Positions 1 through 6,193 of a stretch of 8,601 nt of DNA are shown here, one piece after another. The DNA lies in NCBI GenBank assembly GCA_047615875.1, contig JBLHGU010000218.1:1-8601 (forward strand), given 5' to 3'. The notes beneath the pieces were generated by a model, which saw only the letters and a list, made by a program, of their open reading frames with translations, did not search any database and was not told where the DNA came from. The translations under genes and the position numbers were made by a program. This stretch comes from JBLHGU01 sp047615875 (GTDB lineage Bacteria; Pseudomonadota; Gammaproteobacteria; Arenicellales; CAJQKF01). How positions within the stretch are numbered: position 1 is the first letter of the stretch; each line of letters opens with the position of its first letter.

Positions 1-98
1 TGCTCGATATAAGGAAACGACCGCCGTTTCTGTGTCAGCAGTGCAAGGCACCCATGTCGATTGTTGGGTTCAAAGCACCGCACCCAAGGCCTGGCTAG
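1..98 (+). pseudogene. Possible C-terminal end of an IS91-like transposase (partial)
   Basis: The reading frame starting at base 3 runs open from the window edge to a TAG at 96-98 and gives 31 residues. It contains a CxxC pair in the segment CQQCKAPMSIVGF and ends in a basic, proline-rich tail. A late CxxC followed by a Met and hydrophobic residues resembles the C-terminal tail of some IS91-family (HUH/Y2) transposases; this is recalled resemblance, not an alignment. The catalytic part would lie outside the window, so it cannot be said whether the gene is intact or a remnant. A second frame (2-157) is also open here, giving 51 residues I do not recognise, so even the coding frame is uncertain. 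The hairpins just downstream would suit an IS91-type terminus. Confidence 0.3.
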
Positions 99-163
99 AG
101 CGCGATGAAAATAAACATCCATTCACCAACACGGAGGGACGGGTAGTTACTGATTGAACACTG

Positions 164-203
164 ACGAAAACGGCTTCGCCAAAAACGCTGAGGCGTTTGT
201 TCG
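164..203. repeat. Two-hairpin inverted repeat structure
   Basis: A six-base stem AAACGC/GCGTTT closes a TGAG loop, and a small GGC-TTC-GCC hairpin lies just upstream of it. The flanks CGAAAACG and CGTTTGTTCG can pair as an outer stem with a two-base bulge, giving a forked structure. It has no adjacent T-tract on either strand, so it is not a classical terminator. It might be part of a mobile-element end. Its role is unknown. Confidence 0.4.
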
Positions 204-302
204 CCCTTAGAAAATAGACCCGACTCACATCGGCGCTAGCCCCCGCATCTACAAATTATTTATTTACTATAGATAGATACAACCTGTCCGGGCTTGTTCA
301 AC

Positions 303-340
303 AATAGGATAGGTCGCGGCAAGCGCGACATATCCTTATT
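303..340. repeat. Long near-perfect hairpin
   Basis: The arms AGGATAGGTCGCG (306-318) and CGCGACATATCCT (324-336) pair over 13 positions with one G-A mismatch around a GCAAG loop. The stem extends outward by several A-T pairs with a single bulged base. No run of T follows on either strand, so a simple intrinsic terminator is unlikely. It could be a bidirectional transcription barrier, a repetitive extragenic palindrome or the end of a rolling-circle insertion element. The last would fit the possible transposase tail upstream. Confidence 0.6.
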
Positions 341-374
341 CGTTATGAATATGTACATGAATGCATTTTCCTAA

Positions 375-428
375 CCTGGGATTTATACCCAGGCAAACCC
401 TGCATAAATCAGAGCTTTCCTGGGTATA
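375..428 (-). terminator. Competing stem-loops downstream of the transferase gene
   Basis: TATACCCAGG (384-393) is a perfect ten-base inverted repeat of CCTGGGTATA (419-428) with a 25-base spacer. The same CCCAGG (388-393) can instead pair with CCTGGG at 375-380 around a seven-base loop. The two stems share an arm and exclude each other. They begin 26 bases past the stop codon of the minus-strand transferase gene, where its transcript should end. No strong T-tract follows, so termination may be inefficient or Rho-dependent. The structure is seen directly; the terminator role is inferred. Confidence 0.35.
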
Positions 429-453
429 GAAGTTCTAAGAAGACCTATTTATA

Positions 454-3180
454 TCAGCGTATGGAGAATGGTTTTTCCAATACTGGAGGTGGAAGGATGA
501 TTACTTTTTGCTTTGATAATGGGTTAACTAATTTAGCTAATTCTTTAGGGGGAATTTGGTCAATAGTTGATGATGGAAATAGCGCCTCCGGTACCCACTG
601 TGCATTGATTTCTGCACCAGCAAGAGAAGCATGCTGGGACGGTGTTGCCATGTAGAAAACATCTCCGGGCAAAGTGTTTAGTGCAGTAATGGTCTTCTCA
701 ACATTTGCGGCATTCATATCTGTCGGCACCCTTAACAGGATGGGTAATGTCACATTCTCCGTTTGTAGCAATTGAACTAAATTAGACAGCGATAATGCTT
801 GCTTTGATTCTGGTGCACTAATTTTAATGCCCGATTCTTCAGCCATATCAAAAAACAAGCCGATCTGAGACAAGTTTGCCAAATTGATCTGCCGGGGTAG
901 AGTGATGGGTCCGAGAAATAATTGGGCATTGTTAATAAGCCCATTCGCTAATGAAAGATTGCGTCTGGCATGTAACTCTCGATTGCGTTTGTCTTCAACG
1001 CGAACATTGCCGCGAGAAGCAGTCAGCGTTGTATCGTTAAATTGCTCGTGGCTGATATCTAACGCAGGCACATATAAATCTGAACTAACCCCCAGAACAC
1101 CTATTAACAAGTGGAATAAATTAGCATTGCTATACTGCTTTTCGCGATTCAGAGAAAAAGTCTCCGGCACCTTTGGATAATGTTTTTTATACTCATCAGA
1201 GAACCAGGCGAACAGTGGTACATCCAGCATATCGAATGTGAAACTAGAGAACCTGTGGGCAATGCCACGTACCACATCATCACCATGGTCGGCAAAGTAG
1301 ACCAGAGCTGTGGGGCTGTCGGTCGATGAAAGCTTGTCGATCAGTTGTTTGACAAACAAGTCGTTGTATAAAATGGAGTTATCATAATGATCAATAGCAG
1401 CGGAGAAGTGACCATTGATATCCTTGTGGGTAGCCCAGCTGACGTAGTTTTTATCTTTATATGGGTTGCTTAATGAGTCGTCATAGCGATTATGGTAGCC
1501 CGTATGACTGCCTTGAATATGCAGAAATATGGCCTTGTTCTTGCCTGGATTGTCGCTAATGGCTTGATCTACGCTTGGCAGCATGCGGCCATCGACGCTG
1601 CCGGTGTTAGGATTGAGGAATTCTACATGTTTAGCTAAAGCACCCAGTATTCCTACCGCATTGTGTTGATTTACCTGATTGCTGATCCAGTAAGTCTCGA
1701 AGCCTGCCGCGTTGAAAACCTCGATAGCAGAGGCTGCAGTTCGATAGTTGATTTTATTTAGGTCGTTGGCTCCGGTTATCGCATAGCTCAAAGAGGCAAG
1801 GGTGCTGATATCGTTGGCGAAAGTTTCCGTAGCGACAATGAGTTCGCCGGCGGCCGCCAATTTATTCAGATTTGGTGTGGTGTTGCGTATGTACCCATAT
1901 AACGACATATGGTGTCGGGTCAATGATTCACCGACCACTATAATGTAAGTTTCCCCCTTAGCATCTTTGCTTGCGCTTACGTTGCCAAGTTTTTTTCGTT
2001 TCTCAATTCCCGCTTTTAATGCCTGAACCTCTGTGAAGTATTGATTGAAACTATTCAGTGCAGGTACATAGGAAATGTAGGCCGTTGGAGCGAATGCAGA
2101 GATAAGCAGTGGTATTGCGAGTAGCGCTGTAATCCGCCAGGAATTAGCAATGGGTTTAATAGCCTGTTTCGAACGATAACGATGCAGAAATACCCCTGGT
2201 AAAAAAATCCACAATGTGGGAATTAAAAACCAGGCAAGATTAGATACAGAATCAAAATACTCCAGTGATTCATAAATGCTGGATTGAAAGACCGCGACCC
2301 AGTCGTGATACTTGATAGCACGATCAAAGATCTGGAAATATCCCAGCTCGATAACGGGTACGAGAAGCAACACAAAAAGCAGAATCGTGCTTAGCGTGAG
2401 TATTAGTGCATACAGCCATGACTTAAGCCGGTTAAGTATTGCTGATAACCCGATGCTTATAATTAGCACGGTCAGAGCGAAGTTAGTCTCCGATTGCGCC
2501 AGCTCATCAAGCCTGAAGTTGCCAAAGTCCAGTAGTGGAATACGCGCAGTATCATTGTAGGCAACCAGTGCGGTAAAGCCCAAAGTGTAAATCAGAGCCC
2601 CGGGATTTCTGAGTGCCAGGGGTACAAAGAGAATAAAGAACCAGGTGCCTAACAGACGCAAAATTGTCATCTTGTTAAGGTGTTTTTTCTCAAGGATGGC
2701 TCGGGCCCCAGGTGCGCAGGCTTTGGCATTGTAAGAGTCAACCCACATTTCAAGCTGATCATCTTTTTTTAACTTGAGATTAAATCGGGGAGTAAATCTG
2801 GGTCTGGCTACATGGTGAATTAGCTCGTTGTTATGCCTGATATTTAGTCTGACAGCGTACTCCTGCCCGGTAGTTGCCGTGCAGTGATCAATATTGCGGT
2901 ACTTAAAAGTAATTCTCAGATTAAGGTTTGTATGAATTACATATTTGAGGCGTGTGTCGTGCAGCGAAGTATCAAAATCTACTCGGTGCGGCGTCAGAAC
3001 GGTGACTTGACCATTCTCAGAGCCCAAAATTTCGGTGCTGGCATCATCTGCAAGCAGAAGATAGCGGTCGCTATATATATCCCGATTATTTATTAGTGCT
3101 GCAGTAATTATGATCGTGAGCACAAATGCTATGGCGATCTGCATCGTGAATTTTTTATTAGGCAAAAAGGAACTCTTCAA
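454..3180 (-). CDS. Phosphoethanolamine transferase-like membrane enzyme with extra N- and C-terminal domains
   Basis: This 908-residue inner-membrane protein should transfer a phosphoethanolamine or similar phospho-group to a cell-envelope acceptor such as lipid A, LPS core or periplasmic glucan. Visible parts: a membrane anchor at about 13-31; a periplasmic domain of about 135 residues with Cys100 and Cys154; a multi-pass membrane region from about 172 to 370; and the sulfatase-like catalytic domain at about 408-715. Catalytic motifs include VVGES with Glu418, SLYGY (426-430), probable nucleophile Thr460, HIQGSH (554-559), DHGDD (631-635) and His642. This is the pattern of the EptA/CptA/OpgE family, whose members are usually 500-580 residues long. 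The roughly 190 C-terminal residues look like a degenerate glycerophosphodiesterase-type barrel. The start is uncertain: TTG at 3180 or ATG at 3144 (residue 13 in this numbering), neither with a clear ribosome binding site. The family call is firm; the acceptor is unknown. The divergent neighbours do not suggest a shared pathway. Confidence 0.85.
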   Translation of the reverse strand: MKSSFLPNKKFTMQIAIAFVLTIIITAALINNRDIYSDRYLLLADDASTEILGSENGQVTVLTPHRVDFDTSLHDTRLKYVIHTNLNLRITFKYRNIDHCTATTGQEYAVRLNIRHNNELIHHVARPRFTPRFNLKLKKDDQLEMWVDSYNAKACAPGARAILEKKHLNKMTILRLLGTWFFILFVPLALRNPGALIYTLGFTALVAYNDTARIPLLDFGNFRLDELAQSETNFALTVLIISIGLSAILNRLKSWLYALILTLSTILLFVLLLVPVIELGYFQIFDRAIKYHDWVAVFQSSIYESLEYFDSVSNLAWFLIPTLWIFLPGVFLHRYRSKQAIKPIANSWRITALLAIPLLISAFAPTAYISYVPALNSFNQYFTEVQALKAGIEKRKKLGNVSASKDAKGETYIIVVGESLTRHHMSLYGYIRNTTPNLNKLAAAGELIVATETFANDISTLASLSYAITGANDLNKINYRTAASAIEVFNAAGFETYWISNQVNQHNAVGILGALAKHVEFLNPNTGSVDGRMLPSVDQAISDNPGKNKAIFLHIQGSHTGYHNRYDDSLSNPYKDKNYVSWATHKDINGHFSAAIDHYDNSILYNDLFVKQLIDKLSSTDSPTALVYFADHGDDVVRGIAHRFSSFTFDMLDVPLFAWFSDEYKKHYPKVPETFSLNREKQYSNANLFHLLIGVLGVSSDLYVPALDISHEQFNDTTLTASRGNVRVEDKRNRELHARRNLSLANGLINNAQLFLGPITLPRQINLANLSQIGLFFDMAEESGIKISAPESKQALSLSNLVQLLQTENVTLPILLRVPTDMNAANVEKTITALNTLPGDVFYMATPSQHASLAGAEINAQWVPEALFPSSTIDQIPPKELAKLVNPLSKQKVIILPPPVLEKPFSIR

Positions 3181-3491
3181 ATGGGTGGTATGTGGTATTG
3201 AGTGAGAAAGATGGCACGGGGATTAGGTAGCTGTATTTTGCCACAGACTTCAGAAAAGCCAAGTGCAGAACCAGGACAGTGCCAGATAGTTTCACCCCCG
3301 CATGGATATTCTGCAAGGTTGTATCGCCAGGTTTTGGATAAAAAGGTTGATTCGGGCGGGCAGTTTAGACCGCTTAATGGAGCTACAGCCGGAGAATCTA
3401 TTCTATACTTATATCGCGTATACGAAGCCAGGCGATCCTTTGTAATAATTCAATAGAAATAGCCCGGCTTAATGACAAGCGGAGAACACCT
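3181..3491. other. Divergent intergenic region between the transferase and hydrolase genes
   Basis: This gap should hold the promoters of two divergent genes. On the plus strand a TATACT hexamer at 3404-3409 is a fair -10 element, but no matching -35 lies at the usual spacing, so an activator may be needed. The 8-base palindrome CGTATACG at 3417-3424 lies just downstream of it. An 84-codon GTG-started open frame at 3202-3456 has no ribosome binding site and a low-complexity, unrecognisable product, so I do not call it a gene. No riboswitch or repeat family was recognised. Confidence 0.45.
3481..3484 (+). promoter_or_regulatory. Ribosome binding site of the hydrolase gene
   Basis: GGAG lies seven bases before the ATG at 3492. 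It supports this start even though it places the twin-arginine motif unusually far in, at residues 24-25. Confidence 0.65.
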
Positions 3492-4373
3492 ATGCATCCC
3501 AATGACATTGACCAACGTATCTATGATTTATATGACGAATACTGCCATAGTGAAATGCCACGCCGTGAGTTTTTAAAACGAGCTAGTGCGATGACGATAG
3601 CCGGAATTTCCGGGCTAGTAATGGCTCAGGCATTATTGCCTCGCTATGCCGAAGCGCAAACAATCCAGTTTACCGATAAGCGTATGAAGGCCACCTACGT
3701 GGAATACGATTCACCGGGTGGTAGCAGCGACCACATGCGTGGCTATCTCGCCGAGCCTGCGTCAGATGGTCCTCACCCAACCGTGATTGTTATTCATGAG
3801 AACCGTGGCTTAAATCCCTATGTTGAAGATGTGGCGAGACGACTTGCGGTGGAGGGGTATCTTGCGCTCGCACCTGATGGTTTATTTCCTGTCGGTGGTT
3901 ACCCCGGTAACGATGATGATGGAAAAATATTACAGAGGTCTCTTGATCAATCGAAGTTAAAAATAGACATGCTAAATAGCGCTCAGTTTGTTTTGGGACA
4001 TGCATCTTCCAATGGCAAGTTGGGTGCCGTGGGGTTCTGTTGGGGAGGCGGTGCGACTAATTATTTGGCCGTACAGATGGGTGGTAATCTACACGCTGGT
4101 GTGCCATTTTACGGGGCGGCACCGAAAGTGGAAGAAGTGGTAAATATCAAAGCACCTTTGCTTATCCAGTCTGCAGAAGAGGACAAACGTATTAACGCAC
4201 TGTGGCCGGATTTCGAATCAGCACTAAAGGCTAATGATGTCAACTATGAACGGCATGTTTATCCCGGAGCAAAGCATGGGTTTCATAATAACTCAACCCC
4301 ACGCTATAACGAGGATGCTGCGACACTGGCATGGCAACGAACCCTGGCTTTTTTCAAAACCAATTTGGCGTAG
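3492..4373 (+). CDS. yghX: Tat-exported dienelactone hydrolase family protein, YghX-like
   Basis: This 293-residue alpha/beta hydrolase probably acts in the periplasm on an ester, lactone or similar substrate not yet known. The N-terminus has a 20-residue polar stretch, then a twin-arginine motif PRREFLK (Arg24, Arg25), a hydrophobic segment at about 32-50 and a likely cleavage site after AEA at 53-55. The fold carries the dienelactone hydrolase marks: HENRG with Glu103, the nucleophile elbow GFCWGG with Cys183, the probable acid Asp231 and His262 in KHGF. The segments around HENRGLNPY, GGYPGNDD and the STPRY/LAWQRTL C-terminus match what I recall of Escherichia coli YghX, whose N-terminus also has a Tat-like KREFL, so the symbol is by resemblance. 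Classical chlorocatechol-pathway hydrolases are cytoplasmic and about 235 residues long. The gene lies 171 bases before the transporter genes and may be transcribed separately. Confidence 0.88.
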   Translation: MHPNDIDQRIYDLYDEYCHSEMPRREFLKRASAMTIAGISGLVMAQALLPRYAEAQTIQFTDKRMKATYVEYDSPGGSSDHMRGYLAEPASDGPHPTVIVIHENRGLNPYVEDVARRLAVEGYLALAPDGLFPVGGYPGNDDDGKILQRSLDQSKLKIDMLNSAQFVLGHASSNGKLGAVGFCWGGGATNYLAVQMGGNLHAGVPFYGAAPKVEEVVNIKAPLLIQSAEEDKRINALWPDFESALKANDVNYERHVYPGAKHGFHNNSTPRYNEDAATLAWQRTLAFFKTNLA

Positions 4374-4425
4374 AATAATTGCGGTTTGTAACGAGGAAAT
4401 GTTACCTGGCGACATAAAGTGTGCT

Positions 4426-4470
4426 AGATTAATTTGATTATTGATAGCTTCAATAAAAATTATAACTTCG
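4426..4470 (+). promoter_or_regulatory. AT-rich segment with a candidate promoter for the transporter operon
   Basis: The segment upstream of the binding-protein gene holds a TATAAC hexamer (4461-4466), a five-of-six match to a -10 box, and TTGATT (4434-4439) and TTGATA (4441-4446) as possible -35 boxes. Their spacings to TATAAC are 21 and 14 bases, outside the usual range. The region is a plausible promoter but the exact elements are not secure. Confidence 0.25.
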
Positions 4471-4530
4471 TAAATCCACAGATAGCCTAATCTGAACGGG
4501 CCCAGCCAAGGACCCAAACTACAATCAACA

Positions 4531-4536
4531 GAGGAG
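4531..4536 (+). promoter_or_regulatory. Strong ribosome binding site before a GTG start
   Basis: GAGGAG lies eight bases before the GTG at 4545. It decides the start of the binding-protein gene and fits strong translation despite the GTG codon. Confidence 0.8.
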
Positions 4537-4544
4537 ACAAACTA

Positions 4545-5375
4545 GTGAAGAAACTAGCGTTAACAGCAGCAACAACAGCATTATTAATGGCCAGTGCGAC
4601 CACCTATGCGGCCCAATGCACGAACGACACCTGGAATAAGGTAATGAGTCGTGGCAAGATGGTTGTCGGTGTAAAAGCCGACTATAAACCTTGGGGTTAT
4701 CGAGACAGCGATGGCAGTATTGTCGGTATGGAAATAGACATGGCAAAAATGGCTGCAGATGCCATGGGTGTTGAAATTGAATTGGTCGCAGTGCAGTCAT
4801 CGAATAGAATGCAGTTTCTCGAGAACGGCAAAATAGACATGATGATTGCAACCATGTCGGATCGTCCTGACCGTCGTTTGATTGTAGGTATTACCCAACC
4901 TAACTACTACACATCCGGTACCAATGTTATGGCACCAAAAGCTGTTGGTATCAGCAAATGGGAAGACCTGCGGGACAAGCCTGTTTGTGGCAAACAGGGC
5001 GCTTTTTATAACAAAGTAGTATCTGAGCGTTATGGTGCGAAAATTGTTGCGTTTACCGGTAATGCTGAAGCCAAGCAGGCTCTGCGTGATAAAAAATGTA
5101 TTGCCTGGGTTTATGACGACTCATCCATTATGTCTGACCTGTCTTCCGGCAATTACGACACTTACGAAATGCCACTCAGCAGCGAGGATGACAACCCCTG
5201 GGGCTTGGCCGTACCGTTAGCTGAAAAAGACTGCATTTTTGGCAATTTCATGTCAGGTCTAACGTTCAACCTGCACCAGTCTGGCCAGATGATGGAACTG
5301 GAAAAGAAATGGGGAATTCAGGCAACTCAATATCTGGTGGATCAAAACAAGCGTCTCGCCGACTGGATTGAGTAA
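4545..5375 (+). CDS. Periplasmic amino acid-binding protein of an ABC transporter (SBP_bac_3 family)
   Basis: This 276-residue protein captures the substrate in the periplasm and delivers it to the permeases encoded downstream. A signal peptide with a lysine pair and an alanine/threonine-rich core ends near TYA at 20-22. The mature part shows the family pattern: GKMVVGVKADYKPWGY near 37-52, GMEIDMAKMAA (61-71), GKIDMMIATMSDRPDRR (95-111) with the arginine expected to hold the ligand carboxylate, and VYDDSS (189-194) with the aspartate expected near the ligand amino group. Length is normal. Mature cysteines at 25, 148, 185 and 230 could form two disulfides. Cys25 is not in a lipobox, so the protein should be soluble. 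The ligand should be an amino acid or a close derivative, and the oxidoreductase gene downstream hints at an N-methylated one. A GTG start with a strong ribosome binding site is used. Confidence 0.92.
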   Translation: MKKLALTAATTALLMASATTYAAQCTNDTWNKVMSRGKMVVGVKADYKPWGYRDSDGSIVGMEIDMAKMAADAMGVEIELVAVQSSNRMQFLENGKIDMMIATMSDRPDRRLIVGITQPNYYTSGTNVMAPKAVGISKWEDLRDKPVCGKQGAFYNKVVSERYGAKIVAFTGNAEAKQALRDKKCIAWVYDDSSIMSDLSSGNYDTYEMPLSSEDDNPWGLAVPLAEKDCIFGNFMSGLTFNLHQSGQMMELEKKWGIQATQYLVDQNKRLADWIE

Positions 5376-5390
5376 ATCTATTGGTCTAAA

Positions 5391-5422
5391 GAGAACTGTC
5401 GGGTATATCCCGGCAGTTTTCA
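5391..5422 (+). terminator. Intercistronic hairpin with T-tract between binding protein and permease
   Basis: AACTGTCGGG (5394-5403) pairs with CCCGGCAGTT (5409-5418) around a TATAT loop, with one G-U pair. Three further outward pairs reach 5391 and 5421. The 3' arm runs into TTTT at 5417-5420. This is a good intrinsic terminator placed inside the apparent operon, 15 bases after the binding-protein stop. The likely effect is partial termination and a stabilised 3' end, so that binding protein is made in excess over the membrane parts. Confidence 0.8.
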
Positions 5423-5440
5423 TTTAGGGCTGAATAAATA

Positions 5441-6193
5441 ATGAATTCCTTTCAACAGTATTTTTTCGATCTGGCTCAAGAATATCCCAGGTGGAATTTC
5501 ATTTTCTTTTACGATCCGGTGCAAGCCGATCGTGTGATCGAGGGCTTGTGGATGACACTGGAGCTTTCGGTTATTTGCGTTATTCTCAGTGTTATCATCG
5601 GTGTTCTCGGTGCCTGGTTACAAAACGCACCTTCAAAAACAGTACGCATCATTGTTCAGGGCTATATCCAGTTTTTCCGTAATACCCCACCTCTGGTACA
5701 ACTGCTATTCTTTTACTTTGCACTGGGCCAGTTTACGCCAACCTATTCTCCTGATGGCTGGCTGGAAGTGCCGGTCATCTCCAATGTTGGCTGGGCAATA
5801 ATTTCTTTATCGTTTTTTGCTGGCGCATTTAATGTGGAGATATTTCGCGCCGGAATAGAGTCAGTTCCCGAGTCAACCCAGGAAGCTGCTGAAGCCTTGT
5901 GTATGAACCGCACGCAGGTGTTTCTTTATGTGGTGTTCCCGCTAGCTTTTCGTGTCAGTTTGCCAGCACTTAACAATAACCTGGTTAACCTGGTCAAAAC
6001 GACTACTCAGGCGCTGGCGATAGCCGTGCCCGAATTACTTTACCAGATGATCAGCATTTACAACGACTACTCCACTGCGCAGTACGCCTGTATGCTGGTG
6101 TTGTTTTTTACTTACATTATTCTCGTCGGAATTCTGGTGATGGGAATGAATCGCTGGGAACGCAAGTTAAAGGTGCCGGGTTATGGCAATTAA
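5441..6193 (+). CDS. Amino acid ABC transporter permease 1 (HisM/GlnP-type)
   Basis: This 250-residue inner-membrane protein should form half of the transport channel with permease 2. Hydrophobic segments lie near 37-60, 83-98, 115-133, 160-175 and 215-236. FFRNTPPLVQLLFFY (78-92) is a hallmark of polar amino acid permeases. The cytoplasmic EAA loop that couples to the ATPase is at about 147-169, starting QEAAEALCMN. The glycine usually found six residues after the EAA glutamate is Cys154 here. The start has only a weak AGGG about 12 bases upstream, just past the intercistronic hairpin, which fits lower expression than the binding protein. The 3' end overlaps the next gene by 11 bases. The family is firm; the substrate is unknown. 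Confidence 0.92.
   Translation: MNSFQQYFFDLAQEYPRWNFIFFYDPVQADRVIEGLWMTLELSVICVILSVIIGVLGAWLQNAPSKTVRIIVQGYIQFFRNTPPLVQLLFFYFALGQFTPTYSPDGWLEVPVISNVGWAIISLSFFAGAFNVEIFRAGIESVPESTQEAAEALCMNRTQVFLYVVFPLAFRVSLPALNNNLVNLVKTTTQALAIAVPELLYQMISIYNDYSTAQYACMLVLFFTYIILVGILVMGMNRWERKLKVPGYGN

Larger units (their letters stand above)
99..453. other. Non-coding gap with several inverted repeats
   Basis: No convincing gene is seen on either strand in these 355 bases. The gap lies between the possible transposase tail reading right and the minus-strand transferase gene reading left, so it is a convergent intergenic region. It holds a small hairpin pair around 164-203, a long near-perfect hairpin at 303-340 and two mutually exclusive stems at 375-428. 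CTTG and GTTC, the complements of the CAAG and GAAC targets known for IS91, occur overlapping at 293-299. This would be consistent with an insertion-element boundary near 292-300, but that is inference. Confidence 0.5.

Noticed and set aside
2..157. 51-codon open frame at the left edge in a second reading frame
   Set aside because: The translation shows no motif I recognise, and it overlaps the frame with the CxxC tail that looks more protein-like. It remains possible and would be settled by sequence to the left.
160..360. Integron attC-like recombination site
   Set aside because: Parts of the hairpins recall attC sites: a stretch around 180-195 read on the minus strand resembles Vibrio repeat text, and GTTCAAC at 296-302 fits RYYYAAC. 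No matching GTTRRRY partner at the right spacing was found, and there are no gene cassettes.
3202..3456. 84-codon GTG-started open frame in the divergent intergenic region
   Set aside because: It has no ribosome binding site, no recognisable motif and an unusual composition, and it covers the expected promoters of the flanking genes.
4388..4405. GTAAC/GTTAC inverted repeat after the hydrolase gene as a terminator
   Set aside because: The stem is only five pairs with an eight-base loop and no T-tract follows.
4374..4544. Riboswitch (for example glycine) upstream of the transporter operon
   Set aside because: No conserved aptamer core or strong multi-stem structure with a terminator or sequestered ribosome binding site was visible.
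4599..4622. Lipoprotein processing site at Cys25 of the binding protein
   Set aside because: The residues before the cysteine (AAQC) do not fit a lipobox, and a normal signal peptidase I site lies at residues 20-22.
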